Part shown: piece by piece, positions 52,410-61,402 of the stretch
How the letters are laid out: each line of letters starts with the position of its first letter
Numbering within the stretch: the first letter of the stretch is position 1
NCBI RefSeq assembly: GCF_003696315.1
Contig: NZ_RFFN01000003.1
Location: 1-64,000, forward strand
Length of the DNA: 64,000 nt
Origin: Pseudomonas songnenensis
Lineage (GTDB): Bacteria; Pseudomonadota; Gammaproteobacteria; Pseudomonadales; Pseudomonadaceae
Direction of reading: 5' to 3'
The notes under the pieces: model-generated
The model's input: only the letters and a program-made list of their open reading frames with translations
What the model was told of the DNA's origin: nothing
The model's database searches: none
Made by a program: the position numbers and the translations under genes

Positions 52410-54200
52410 ATGCTTCCAGAATCGCTGCCGCTGTTGTTCGTCTGCGCCTTGCTGATCTGGGTGTTGGTGGCGTTCGTCAGGGAGAGCTGGAGCCCGGATA
52501 TCGTCGTCGCGATCGCGGTGGCGGTGTTGCTGGCCACCCAGCTGCTGACGCCAGGCGAGGTGCTCGGCGTGCTGTCCAACTCGGCGCCGGTCACCATTGC
52601 CTGCATGTTCATCATCTCCGCGGCGCTGGAGCGCACCGGCTGTATCGACGCGCTGGGCAACTGGCTCGGCAATCTGGTCGGCACCAGCCCTACCCGCGTC
52701 CTGTTCGGCCTAACCATCACTGCACTGGTGATCTCCGCCTGCCTGAACAACACGCCGGTGGTGGCAATCCTCACTCCGGTGGCGATCTCGCTGGCCAAGC
52801 GAGCCGGCACTACACCCTCCAAGCTTTTGATTCCGCTTTCGTACGCGACCATCCTCGGCGGCACGCTGACCATGATCGGTACCTCGACGAACATCCTCGT
52901 CGACGGGGTGGCTCGCAAGGCGGGCCTCGCCCCTTTCGGCATGTTCGAGATCACCGCGGCAGGGCTGATCATGGCGGCCGCCGGCATGGCCTATCTGCTG
53001 ACCATTGGCAAGCACCTGCTACCGGAACGCGACACCCTGTCCAAGCTGCTCGGCCCACGCCTGGACCGCAATTTCATGACAGAGCTGCGCGTGCCGCTGA
53101 GTTCGCCGGTGATCGGCAAGACCATCGCCGAGGCCAACCTCAATGGCGGCAGCGGCCTGCAGGTGCTGCAGGTGAATCGTGACAGCCAGCTGTTCAGTCG
53201 CCCGGAGCACGACTTCACGCTGAACGCCGGCGATCTGCTGATGATTCACGGCCAGGTCAAGGACGTGGTGGAGCTGCGCGAAAGCGGCCACCTGACCTTC
53301 AACCGTGGCGACGCTTTCGAAACCATCAGCAGTGAAGATGTGATTCTCGCCGAAGCCATCGTCGGCCGCGGTTCGCGCTACAGCCACCGCCCGATGCGCG
53401 ACCTCGACCTGTCCGCACGCTATGGCATCAGCGTGCTGGCCGTGCACCGCCAGGACGAGAACATTCAGGGCAACTTCGACGACTTCCAGCTGCAGTTCGG
53501 CGACGTGATGCTGGTTGAAGGCACGCCGGCGCAGATCAAGCGCTTCGCCGACAACGGTGAGCTGATCAGCCTCAATGCCGTGCAGGAGCGCGCCTTCCGC
53601 CGCGACAAGGCGCCGATCGCGATCATCGCCACCCTCGCGGTCATGGTACTGGCAGCCTTCGGCGTGATGCCGATCGAAGGCCTGGCGATCATTGGTGCGG
53701 CGTCCGTGCTGGCGACCCGCTGCCTGGATGTCGAGGATGCCTACAAGGCGGTTGACTGGAAGATTCTCAGCCTGATCTTTGGCATGCTGGCAATCAGCAT
53801 CGCGATGGACAAGGTGGGGCTGGTGCAGCTGATCGTGCAGAACGTGACGACGCTGACGCCCTGGGCCGGGCCGTTGTTCATGCTGTCGTTCATCTATCTG
53901 CTGACCTCGCTGCTCACCGAAATGCTGTCGAACAATGCCGTGGCGGTGCTGATCACGCCCATCGCCATCGGCCTGGCGCAGCACCTGGGCGTCGACCCAC
54001 GCGCCTTCGTGGTGGCGGTGATGTTCGCTGCCAGCGCCAGCTTCGCCACGCCAATCGGCTACCAGACCAACACCTTCGTCTACAACGCCGGGGGCTATCG
54101 CTTCGCCGACTTCCTCAAGATCGGCATTCCGCTGAACCTGCTGCTCTGGCTGGTCGGAACCCTGGTGATCCCGCTGTTCTGGCCGCTCACGCCGATTTGA
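52410..54200 (+). CDS. SLC13/DASS-type transporter with two TrkA-C domains
   Basis: 596-aa inner-membrane transporter. N-terminal helices include ISACLNNTPVVAIL and LGGTLTMIGTSTNIL, two re-entrant-loop motifs of the SLC13 (Na+/dicarboxylate or sulfate) family; between the halves lie two TrkA-C (RCK_C) domains at about 210-290 and 305-390; C-terminal helices repeat the pattern (LTEMLSNNAVAVLI, ASFATPIGYQTNTF). Substrate not deducible; the family includes sulfate, cysteine and C4-dicarboxylate carriers, and the sulfur genes downstream make a sulfur substrate tempting but unproven. AAGGA precedes the ATG. Confidence 0.85.
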   Translation: MLPESLPLLFVCALLIWVLVAFVRESWSPDIVVAIAVAVLLATQLLTPGEVLGVLSNSAPVTIACMFIISAALERTGCIDALGNWLGNLVGTSPTRVLFGLTITALVISACLNNTPVVAILTPVAISLAKRAGTTPSKLLIPLSYATILGGTLTMIGTSTNILVDGVARKAGLAPFGMFEITAAGLIMAAAGMAYLLTIGKHLLPERDTLSKLLGPRLDRNFMTELRVPLSSPVIGKTIAEANLNGGSGLQVLQVNRDSQLFSRPEHDFTLNAGDLLMIHGQVKDVVELRESGHLTFNRGDAFETISSEDVILAEAIVGRGSRYSHRPMRDLDLSARYGISVLAVHRQDENIQGNFDDFQLQFGDVMLVEGTPAQIKRFADNGELISLNAVQERAFRRDKAPIAIIATLAVMVLAAFGVMPIEGLAIIGAASVLATRCLDVEDAYKAVDWKILSLIFGMLAISIAMDKVGLVQLIVQNVTTLTPWAGPLFMLSFIYLLTSLLTEMLSNNAVAVLITPIAIGLAQHLGVDPRAFVVAVMFAASASFATPIGYQTNTFVYNAGGYRFADFLKIGIPLNLLLWLVGTLVIPLFWPLTPI

Positions 54201-54292
54201 CGGCAAGGCTTGCGCTAGATCATTGACCGGCCAGGTGTTCAGTTTCATGCTCTCGGCCTTTGCCCCGACCAACAAGAAGAAAGGAGCGCGCC

Positions 54293-55570
54293 ATGAAACT
54301 GGAAACCCTCGCCATCCACGCCGGCTACAGCCCGGATCCGACCACCAGGGCGGTGGCGGTGCCGATCTACCAGACCACCTCCTACGCCTTCGATGACACC
54401 CAGCACGGCGCCGACCTGTTCGACCTGAAGGTGCCGGGCAACATCTATACGCGCATCATGAATCCCACCACCGACGTGCTCGAACAGCGCGTCGCAGCGC
54501 TTGAAGGCGGCGTGGCGGCACTGGCCGTAGCTTCGGGCATGGCAGCGATCACCTACGCCATCCAGACCATCGCCGAAGTGGGCGACAACATCGTCTCGGT
54601 GGCCAAGCTCTACGGCGGCACCTACAACCTGTTCGCCCACACCCTGCCGCGCCAGGGCATCGAGGTGCGTTTCGCCGCCCACGATGACATTGCTGCCCTG
54701 GAAGCGCTGATCGACGGTCGCACCAAGGCCGTGTTCTGCGAATCCATCGGCAACCCGGCGGGCAATGTCATCGATCTCGCCGCCCTGGCCGAAGCCGCGC
54801 ACCGCCATGGCGTGCCGCTGATCGTCGACAACACAGTCGCCACGCCGATGCTCTGCCGGCCGTTCGAGCATGGCGCGGACATCGTCGTGCATTCGCTGAC
54901 CAAGTACATGGGTGGCCACGGCACCAGCATCGGCGGCATCGTGGTCGACTCAGGCAAGTTTCCTTGGGCACAGCACAAGGAGCGCTTCGCCCTGCTGAAC
55001 ACGCCCGATGTCTCCTATCACGGCGTCACCTACACCGAAGCCTTCGGCCCTGCCGCCTTCATCGGGCGCTGCCGCGTGGTGCCGCTGCGCAACATGGGCG
55101 CGGCAATTTCACCGTTCAACTCGTTTCTGATCCTGCAGGGGCTGGAAACGCTGGCACTGCGCATGGAGCGCCACTGCGAGAACGCGCTCAAGGTTGCCGA
55201 ATTCCTCCAGGCCCACCCGCAAGTGGCATGGGTGAAGTATGCCGGCCTACCGGATCATCCCGAGCACGAGCTGGCGCGCCGCTATATGGGCGGCACGCCG
55301 GCGTCGATCCTCTGCTTCGGCATCGAAGGCGGAATCGAAGCTGGTGCACGCTTTATCGATGCGCTCAAGCTGGTGGTGCGCCTGGTCAACATCGGCGACG
55401 CCAAGTCCCTGGCCTGCCATCCGGCGAGCACCACGCACCGCCAGCTGAATGCCGAGGAGCTGGCCCGGGCCGGGGTGTCGCAGGACCTGATCCGGCTGTC
55501 CATCGGCATCGAGCATATCGACGATATCCTTGCCGACCTGGCCCAGGCGCTTAGCGCCTCGAAAGGCTGA
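54293..55570 (+). CDS. metY: O-acetylhomoserine sulfhydrylase
   Basis: PLP enzyme joining O-acetylhomoserine with sulfide (or methanethiol) to make homocysteine or methionine. 425 aa of the Cys/Met metabolism family; Schiff-base K204 in VHSLTKYMGGHG, YTRIMNPTTDVLEQR near residue 52 and the C-terminal RLSIGIEHIDDI. AAAGGAG precedes the ATG at 54293; the upstream in-frame ATG is less likely. Other members of the family use O-succinylhomoserine, so substrate preference is inferred. Confidence 0.92.
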   Translation: MKLETLAIHAGYSPDPTTRAVAVPIYQTTSYAFDDTQHGADLFDLKVPGNIYTRIMNPTTDVLEQRVAALEGGVAALAVASGMAAITYAIQTIAEVGDNIVSVAKLYGGTYNLFAHTLPRQGIEVRFAAHDDIAALEALIDGRTKAVFCESIGNPAGNVIDLAALAEAAHRHGVPLIVDNTVATPMLCRPFEHGADIVVHSLTKYMGGHGTSIGGIVVDSGKFPWAQHKERFALLNTPDVSYHGVTYTEAFGPAAFIGRCRVVPLRNMGAAISPFNSFLILQGLETLALRMERHCENALKVAEFLQAHPQVAWVKYAGLPDHPEHELARRYMGGTPASILCFGIEGGIEAGARFIDALKLVVRLVNIGDAKSLACHPASTTHRQLNAEELARAGVSQDLIRLSIGIEHIDDILADLAQALSASKG

Positions 55571-55605
55571 GAGCGCACAACCGCACGCCGCGCTTGATAT
55601 CCCGC

Positions 55606-55648
55606 GGCGAGGCTCCACATTAACGGCAAACCGCCGTGGAGCCTCGCC
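55606..55648 (+). promoter_or_regulatory. 13-bp hairpin covering the trxC ribosome-binding site
   Basis: Perfect inverted repeat GGCGAGGCTCCAC (55606-55618) and GTGGAGCCTCGCC (55636-55648) with a 17-nt loop, ending directly before the trxC ATG. The right arm contains GGAG, the only SD of trxC, so the stem should block ribosome access. Confidence 0.7.
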
Positions 55649-56086
55649 ATGACCGAATCGCTGATCATCCCCTGCGCGCACTGCGCCAGCCTCAATCGCA
55701 TTCCAACCGAGCGCCTGCACGACGCGCCGCGTTGCGGGCGCTGCAAGGCGGAGGCGCTGCCGGCCACGCCGTTCGATCTGCAACAGAGTCAGTTCGCCAA
55801 CCAGATCAAGGGCGACCTGCCGCTGCTGGTGGATGTCTGGGCGAGCTGGTGCGGCCCCTGCCGCAGCTTCGCCCCGACCTTCGCCCAGGCAGCGAACCAG
55901 CTGCACGGCCGCTGCCGCCTGGCCAAGCTCGACAGCGAGGCCAATGCCCAGCTGTCGGCGCAACTCGGCATCCGCTCAATTCCCAGCCTGATCCTGTTCC
56001 GTGACGGTCGCGAAGTGGCACGACAGAGCGGCGCCATGCCGCTGCCCCAGCTGATGGCCTGGCTGGCGCAGCAGGGGATTAGATAA
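55649..56086 (+). CDS. trxC: Thioredoxin 2 (TrxC)
   Basis: 145-aa thioredoxin with an N-terminal zinc finger (C9, C12, C29, C32) and the active site W67-C68-G-P-C71. TrxC is an OxyR-dependent reductase in E. coli used under oxidative stress. It starts right after a hairpin that includes its SD and lies 78 nt after metY. Confidence 0.94.
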   Translation: MTESLIIPCAHCASLNRIPTERLHDAPRCGRCKAEALPATPFDLQQSQFANQIKGDLPLLVDVWASWCGPCRSFAPTFAQAANQLHGRCRLAKLDSEANAQLSAQLGIRSIPSLILFRDGREVARQSGAMPLPQLMAWLAQQGIR

Positions 56087-56161
56087 CGGCTGCCGGACAC
56101 TCTGCAAAGCGGCGAGTTCCACAACTATTGCGACCTCCCATCAGGATATGTATCGCAATGT

Positions 56162-56190
56162 TTGCGTAGCGTTCATGGCACTTGGATAAT
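56162..56190 (+). promoter_or_regulatory. Candidate promoter of the aryl polyene cluster
   Basis: TTGCGT - 17 nt - GATAAT, 83 nt before the first cluster gene. The palindrome CGCAA-TGT-TTGCG (56154-56166) overlaps the -35 and could be an operator. Confidence 0.5.
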
Positions 56191-56273
56191 GCCCGCACTT
56201 TTCGAGCGGCACTTCCAATGCAAGCAATACACGGACGTCTGTACGCCGGCCTCGTCACGAGAGCCGCGCGAGC

Positions 56274-56996
56274 ATGAGCGCAATACGCTTCGACATCGAC
56301 CAATGGCAGGCCTGGGCTCCGGGCCGTACCTGCCAGGACGACTGGTCGAGCTGGGCGTGTGCGAGCCAATGGCAAGACGATCCAGAGGCGCAACCGGACG
56401 TATCCTTCCTGCCGGCAATGCAGCGTCGTCGCTTGAGCAGACTGGCACGGATGGTATTCGCTGTCGCCCGTCCACTGGCCGAAGGCCAGCCTCCGATGCC
56501 TTTTGTGTACGCATCGCGCCATGGGGAAACCACGCGCAATTTCGCCCTGCTCAGCGATCTCGCCGAACAGCAGCCGCTGTCACCTACCCAGTTCAGCCTC
56601 TCCGTGCACAATGCCATCGTCGGACTCTGGTCAATATTCCAGAGCGACACCAGTGAGATGACCGCTATTGCTGCGGAAGGTGATGGGCTGGAGCACGCGG
56701 TGCTCGAAGCCGGTATGCTGCTGAATGAAGGCGCGCCGGCCGTCCTGCTGGTGATCGCCGAAGAGTCGCCCCCCGATGCCTATCGTCCCTGGATCGACGA
56801 AAACACACCCTATGCGCTGGCGCTGCGACTTACCAAAGGCAATAGCTGGCAACTGCAACTGCAGGCTTCCGAGGATCTGGCGCCGCAGCCGCACGAGCCC
56901 CATGCTCTGCAACTGATCCGGGCCTTGCTCCACGACCATTCCCAATTCACGCATCACTGGAAGACGCGCAAATGGAACTGGCAGCGGACACGCTGA
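56274..56996 (+). CDS. Aryl polyene ketosynthase-like chain length factor
   Basis: 240-aa protein with only a ketosynthase N-terminal-like domain (Ketoacyl-synt_2; motifs ASRHGETTRNFALLSDL and SVHNAIVGLWSIF). The cysteine nucleophile of active ketosynthases is not seen, as expected for the chain length factor (ApeC-type) that pairs with a KS encoded elsewhere in the cluster. It is the first gene of the rightward cluster and overlaps the next gene by 25 nt. Confidence 0.8.
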   Translation: MSAIRFDIDQWQAWAPGRTCQDDWSSWACASQWQDDPEAQPDVSFLPAMQRRRLSRLARMVFAVARPLAEGQPPMPFVYASRHGETTRNFALLSDLAEQQPLSPTQFSLSVHNAIVGLWSIFQSDTSEMTAIAAEGDGLEHAVLEAGMLLNEGAPAVLLVIAEESPPDAYRPWIDENTPYALALRLTKGNSWQLQLQASEDLAPQPHEPHALQLIRALLHDHSQFTHHWKTRKWNWQRTR

Positions 56997-57778
56997 AGCG
57001 CCCCAACGCGCCGTGGCTGTGGCGCCTGATCGCCACCGGGCTGTCGTTTGCCCTGTTCGGCATCGGCGGCCTGTGCCTGCGGCTGATCATATTCCCGCTG
57101 CTTTCGCTGCTTCCGGGGGATGCCGCTACCCATCGTCGCCGTGCGCGGCAGACGGTAAGCAAGCTGTTCTGGCTGTTCGTGCAGTTCATGTACCACAGCG
57201 GCGTGCTGACCTATGAGGTCGAAGGCGCCGAGCGGCTGGGGCGTCCCGGCCAGCTGATCATCGCCAATCATCCTTCGCTGATCGACGTGGTAGTGCTGAT
57301 CGCGCTGATCCGCGACGCCAACTGCGTGGTCAAGCAGAGTCTGTGGGACAACCCGTTCACCCGCGGCCCGATTCGCGCCGCGCAGTACATCAGCAACAAC
57401 GGCAGCGCCGAGATGCTCGACGAAGCCGCCGAATCCCTGCAGCAGGGCCAGACGCTGATCATCTTTCCCGAGGGCACCCGCACCACGCCCGGCCAACCGC
57501 CGCAGTTCCATCGCGGAGCGGCGGCCATCGCCCTGCGCGGCGCGCGGCTGGTGACGCCGGTGGTGATCAGCGTGACACCGACCACCCTGACCAAGGCCGA
57601 ACCCTGGTACCGCATCCCCTCGCGGCGCTTTCACTTTCATCTGCGTGTGGGCGACGACATCGACCCGCAGGCATTCGCCGCCCTGGGCGCCGCGCCGATC
57701 GCCTCGCGCCGCCTTAATGACCATCTGCACCGACACTTCATAAAGGAGCTCGCACTCGATGAGCCAACTGACGCTTGA
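56972..57778 (+). CDS. 1-acyl-glycerol-3-phosphate-type acyltransferase (aryl polyene cluster)
   Basis: 268-aa membrane-associated acyltransferase: N-terminal TM (about 15-45), then H-x4-D motif (NHPSLID, about 94-100) and FPEGTRTTPG. Typical of the PlsC-like enzymes in aryl polyene clusters; probably links the polyene to a lipid acceptor. Overlaps the chain length factor gene upstream and the first ACP gene downstream by 20 nt. Confidence 0.85.
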   Translation: MELAADTLKRPNAPWLWRLIATGLSFALFGIGGLCLRLIIFPLLSLLPGDAATHRRRARQTVSKLFWLFVQFMYHSGVLTYEVEGAERLGRPGQLIIANHPSLIDVVVLIALIRDANCVVKQSLWDNPFTRGPIRAAQYISNNGSAEMLDEAAESLQQGQTLIIFPEGTRTTPGQPPQFHRGAAAIALRGARLVTPVVISVTPTTLTKAEPWYRIPSRRFHFHLRVGDDIDPQAFAALGAAPIASRRLNDHLHRHFIKELALDEPTDA

Positions 57779-58022
57779 AATCAAGCAACTGATCATCGAC
57801 GCCCTGGGTCTGGAAGACCTGGGCCCGGACGACATCGCTGCCGACCAGCCCTTGTTCGGCGAAGGCCTTGGCCTCGACTCGGTGGATGCCCTGGAACTCG
57901 GCCTGGCGATTCAGAAGCGCTTCGGTATCAAGATCGACGCCGACGCCAAGGACACCCGCAAGCATTTCGCCAGCGTCGACAGCCTGGCAGCTTTCGTCAG
58001 CGCCAGCCGCGCCATCGCCTGA
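57759..58022 (+). CDS. Acyl carrier protein 1 (aryl polyene cluster)
   Basis: 87-aa ACP with phosphopantetheine serine S41 in GLGLDSVDALEL. Carries the growing polyene as a thioester. Its start lies inside the end of the acyltransferase gene; GGAG precedes it. Two separate ACPs are standard for aryl polyene systems. Confidence 0.9.
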   Translation: MSQLTLEIKQLIIDALGLEDLGPDDIAADQPLFGEGLGLDSVDALELGLAIQKRFGIKIDADAKDTRKHFASVDSLAAFVSASRAIA

Positions 58023-58034
58023 GGAGTATCTGCC

Positions 58035-58292
58035 GTGAACAGCCGTAACGAGATTTTCCAGACCCTGCGCGACGCCCTGGTGGAACTGTTCGAACTCGAA
58101 CCCGAGCGCATCACCCTCGAGGCCAACCTCTATCAGGACCTGGAGATCGACAGCATCGACGCCGTCGACCTGATCGACCATATCAAGCGCCAGACCGGCA
58201 AGAAGATCGCCGCCGAGGAGTTCAAGGCCGTGCGCACCGTCGGTGACGTCGTGGAGGCGGTCTATCGCCTGACCAGCGCGGAAACCGCCTGA
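58035..58292 (+). CDS. Acyl carrier protein 2 (aryl polyene cluster)
   Basis: 85-aa ACP with the attachment serine S40 in LEIDSIDAVDLIDH, a more canonical ACP motif than ACP1. Starts with GTG at 58035, with GAGGAG about 8 nt upstream. Lies 12 nt after ACP1. Confidence 0.9.
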   Translation: MNSRNEIFQTLRDALVELFELEPERITLEANLYQDLEIDSIDAVDLIDHIKRQTGKKIAAEEFKAVRTVGDVVEAVYRLTSAETA

Positions 58293-58341
58293 CCGGCATC
58301 GCGCCTGCCCCGCAGCACAACCACGGTTTTTCGGACTCCTG

Positions 58342-58917
58342 ATGCTTCCACGCTCATCCACCATCCCGCCCGGCCTGGCCCGCATGGCCGGCCTCGCCCT
58401 GCTGCTCGCCGGGCTGGCCTATCCGTTCGCCGTCTACTTCGGTATCGAGCACCTCTCGCCGCGGGTATTCGCCGCGCTACTCGGGGCGCTCTGGCTTGCC
58501 CGCCTGCTGAGCAGCGGGCGCGCCGCCAGCCGCGCGACGGCTGCTGTCGCCCTGCTGTTCTGCCTTGCCCTGGCGTTGCTCGACGACGATGTCCTGCTGC
58601 GCTGGTATCCGGTCCTGATCAACGCCGCCATGCTCGCGCTGTTCGCCGGTAGCCTGTTCGTCGGCATGCCGGTGATCGAGCGTCTGGCCCGGCTACAGGA
58701 GCCGGATCTGGCGGAAGCCGGCGTGCGCTATACGCGGCAGGTGACCAAAATCTGGGTGGGCTTCTTCGTCATCAACGGCACCATAGCCGCCGCCCTGACG
58801 CTCTGGGCGCCGCTGGCCTGGTGGACGCTGTACAACGGGTTGATTGCCTATCTGTTGATGGGCCTGCTGTTCGCCGGCGAGTGGCTGGTACGTCAGCGGG
58901 TCAGAGGCCGCACATGA
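58342..58917 (+). CDS. COG4648 integral membrane protein (aryl polyene cluster)
   Basis: 191-aa hydrophobic protein with about five predicted helices and VRYTRQVTKIWVGFFVINGTIA. COG4648 proteins occur almost only in aryl polyene/xanthomonadin clusters; their biochemical role is unknown, transport or acyl transfer being proposed. Its last 4 nt overlap the AMP-ligase ATG. Confidence 0.82.
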   Translation: MLPRSSTIPPGLARMAGLALLLAGLAYPFAVYFGIEHLSPRVFAALLGALWLARLLSSGRAASRATAAVALLFCLALALLDDDVLLRWYPVLINAAMLALFAGSLFVGMPVIERLARLQEPDLAEAGVRYTRQVTKIWVGFFVINGTIAAALTLWAPLAWWTLYNGLIAYLLMGLLFAGEWLVRQRVRGRT

Positions 58918-60590
58918 GCTGGATTGCCCTGTGTGAACTGCTGACTTCAGGCGAATCGCGGCAGGTAACCGATGCCCCCGCGCTGTTGCTCGGCCAGGTG
59001 CAACAGCAGGCGTTGCACCTGGCCGGTGGGCTGCAGCGACGCAATGTGCGCAGCCTGGCCGTGCACCTGGAGGATGCCGCGCAGCTGGCGATCGCCCTGC
59101 TCGGTGCCTGGCGCGCCGGCGCGCGCGTGCTGCTGCCGGCGGACCTGCAGCCGGCGAACCGTGAGCGCCTGGACGCGCAGGCCGAGCTGTGGCTGACCGA
59201 TCAGCCTGGTGATCACAGCCTGATGGATCTGCTGGGCGAACCCTTGAGTGCCGCCGAACTCGATCCGCAGCTGCTCGGCCTGACGCTCTGCACCTCGGGC
59301 TCCAGCGGCCAGCCCAAACTGATCGACAAGCGCCTGGCGCAGCTCGCCCGTGAGATCGAGACGCTGGAAGCGCTGTGGGGCGCCGACCTCGGAGCTGCCA
59401 GCGTGATCGGTAGCGTCGCCACGCAACACATCTATGGCCTGCTGTTCCGTGTGCTCTGGCCGCTGTGCGCCGGCCGTCCCATGCTGCGCCGCCCTCTGCC
59501 GTTCGCCGAGGACATGCAGCGGGCCAGCCGTGAACAACCGGCGTTCTGCTGGGTGGCCAGTCCCGCCCTGCTCAAGCGCATGGGCGACAACCTCGACTGG
59601 CCGGCGCTGCGCCAGGTGCGTCGGGTGTTCTCCTCTGGCGGGCCACTGCCGGCCGAGGCCGCACAACTGCTGCGGGAGCGCCTCGGCCAGTGGCCGACGG
59701 AGATCTATGGCAGCTCCGAAACCGGCGGCATCGCCTGGCGCCAGGGCGGCGAACTGTGGCAGCCACTACCGGGCGTCGAGCTCGGCCAGGACGAGCAGGG
59801 CGCGCTGCGCGTGGCCTCGCCCTGGCTCGCCAGCGGGCACGTCGAACAGACCGCCGATGGCGCCGAGTTGCACGCCGATGGCCGTTTCGCCCTGCGTGGC
59901 CGGCTGGACCGCATCGTCAAGCTGGAAGAGAAGCGGATCTCGCTACCGATGCTGGAAAGCGCCCTGGCCGAGCACGCCTACGTCAGCGAGGCTCGCCTGG
60001 GCGTCATCCAGGACCAGCGGGCCTATCTCGGCGCGTTGGTGGCGCTGAGCGAGGCTGGCATATTCGCCCTGCGCAACCAGGGCCGGCGCGCCGTCACCCA
60101 GACTCTGCGCCAGCATCTGAACGACCACTGCGAAGCATTGGCCCTGCCGCGGCGCTGGCGACTGCTGCATCAGCTACCAGGCAATGCCCAGGGCAAACTG
60201 CCTCAGGCCGAACTCGACGCTCTGCTGCTGGCGCCGCGCCCGCGCGAACCGGAGCGTCTGCAGCAGCAGTGGCAGGACGATCACTGGCAGATCGAGCTGC
60301 GCGTGCCGCTGGACCTGGCGCACTTCAGCGGCCATTTCCCGTGTACGCCGGTCCTGCCTGGCGTCGTTCAGATCGAGTGGGCGATGAACCTCGCGCGCGA
60401 ACTGATCGACGACCTGCCGCCACGTTTCGGTGGCATGGAAGTGCTCAAGTTCCAGCAGCTCGCTCGCCCGGGCGATCACCTGAAGCTGAGCCTGCGTTTC
60501 GATCATGCCCGCGGCAAGCTGTACTTCGCCTATCACAACGCCGGCAAGCCTTGCTCGTCCGGCCGCATCCTGCTGGGAGCTCGTCCATGA
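58914..60590 (+). CDS. AMP-dependent aryl-acid ligase fused to a hydroxyacyl-ACP dehydratase domain
   Basis: 558 aa. Residues 1-440: adenylate-forming ligase (A3 CTSGSSGQPK at 126-135, A5 YGSSETGG at 265-272, A8 GRLDRIVKLEEKRIS at 329-343, A10 lysine K428 in GNAQGK) that should activate the aromatic starter and load it on ACP. Residues about 455-558: hotdog dehydratase-like domain with H474 in GHFPCTPVLPGV, resembling ApeI/FabZ. In E. coli the two functions are, from memory, separate proteins ApeH and ApeI. Start at 58914 (MSWIALCELL) overlaps the COG4648 gene by 4 nt. Confidence 0.87.
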   Translation: MSWIALCELLTSGESRQVTDAPALLLGQVQQQALHLAGGLQRRNVRSLAVHLEDAAQLAIALLGAWRAGARVLLPADLQPANRERLDAQAELWLTDQPGDHSLMDLLGEPLSAAELDPQLLGLTLCTSGSSGQPKLIDKRLAQLAREIETLEALWGADLGAASVIGSVATQHIYGLLFRVLWPLCAGRPMLRRPLPFAEDMQRASREQPAFCWVASPALLKRMGDNLDWPALRQVRRVFSSGGPLPAEAAQLLRERLGQWPTEIYGSSETGGIAWRQGGELWQPLPGVELGQDEQGALRVASPWLASGHVEQTADGAELHADGRFALRGRLDRIVKLEEKRISLPMLESALAEHAYVSEARLGVIQDQRAYLGALVALSEAGIFALRNQGRRAVTQTLRQHLNDHCEALALPRRWRLLHQLPGNAQGKLPQAELDALLLAPRPREPERLQQQWQDDHWQIELRVPLDLAHFSGHFPCTPVLPGVVQIEWAMNLARELIDDLPPRFGGMEVLKFQQLARPGDHLKLSLRFDHARGKLYFAYHNAGKPCSSGRILLGARP

Positions 60591-61402
60591 CCACGCTGAA
60601 TCCCTTGCCGCCCGTCGAGGAGCAGCCGATCGCTAGCGTGGCGCCCGCCCTGCCCAACGAAGAGGATTGGTTCAAGCCCTGCGCGCTGATCCCGGTTTAC
60701 AACCACGAGCGCAGCCTGCCGGCAGTGGTCGCCGCGCTGCGGGCGGCGGACCTGCCCTGCGTGCTGGTGGATGACGGTTCCTCCTCTGCCGCGGCAACGG
60801 TTATCGACCGACTGGCGGAGCAAGACGGCGTCTTCCTGCTCCGCCATCCGCGCAATCAGGGCAAGGGCGGTGCGGTAATCAGCGGCCTGCGCGAGGCGCG
60901 GCGACTGGGCTTCAGCCATGCGCTGCAGGTCGACGCCGACGGCCAGCACGACCTGTCCGGTGTCGAGCTGTTCCTCGACCGCGCCAGCCAGGCGCCGGAC
61001 GCGGTGATCTGCGGCTATCCGCGATACGACGCCAGCGTGCCCAAGGGGCGCCTGTATGCCCGCTACCTGACCCATGTCTGGGTCTGGATCAACACCCTGT
61101 CGCTGGCGATCCGCGACTCCATGTGCGGCTTTCGTGTCTACCCGCTGGAGCCGACGTTGGCATTGCTCGACCGCGTGCGCCTGGGCCGGCGCATGGATTT
61201 CGACACCGAGATCCTGGTGCGCCTGCACTGGCAGCAGCAGCCGATGGTCTGGCTACCGACGCGGGTGCATTACCCGGCCGATGGCGTCTCGCACTTCCGC
61301 CTCTGGCTGGACAATGCACTGATCTCCGCCATGCATGCCCGGCTGTTCTTCGGCATGCTGCTGCGCGCGCCAAAACTGCTCGCCCAGCGCCTGCAGCGAT
61401 GA
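60587..61402 (+). CDS. Family 2 glycosyltransferase (aryl polyene cluster)
   Basis: 271-aa GT2 enzyme (DPM1-like): ALIPVYNHERSLP, VLVDDGSSS, NQGKGGAVISG and catalytic DAD at 116-118 (QVDADGQHDLS). No membrane domain, unlike DPM synthases with TM tails, apart from a weakly hydrophobic C-terminus. ATG at 60587 overlaps the previous stop (ATGA); the long ORF in the same frame upstream runs through the ligase and is not coding. Confidence 0.88.
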   Translation: MTTLNPLPPVEEQPIASVAPALPNEEDWFKPCALIPVYNHERSLPAVVAALRAADLPCVLVDDGSSSAAATVIDRLAEQDGVFLLRHPRNQGKGGAVISGLREARRLGFSHALQVDADGQHDLSGVELFLDRASQAPDAVICGYPRYDASVPKGRLYARYLTHVWVWINTLSLAIRDSMCGFRVYPLEPTLALLDRVRLGRRMDFDTEILVRLHWQQQPMVWLPTRVHYPADGVSHFRLWLDNALISAMHARLFFGMLLRAPKLLAQRLQR

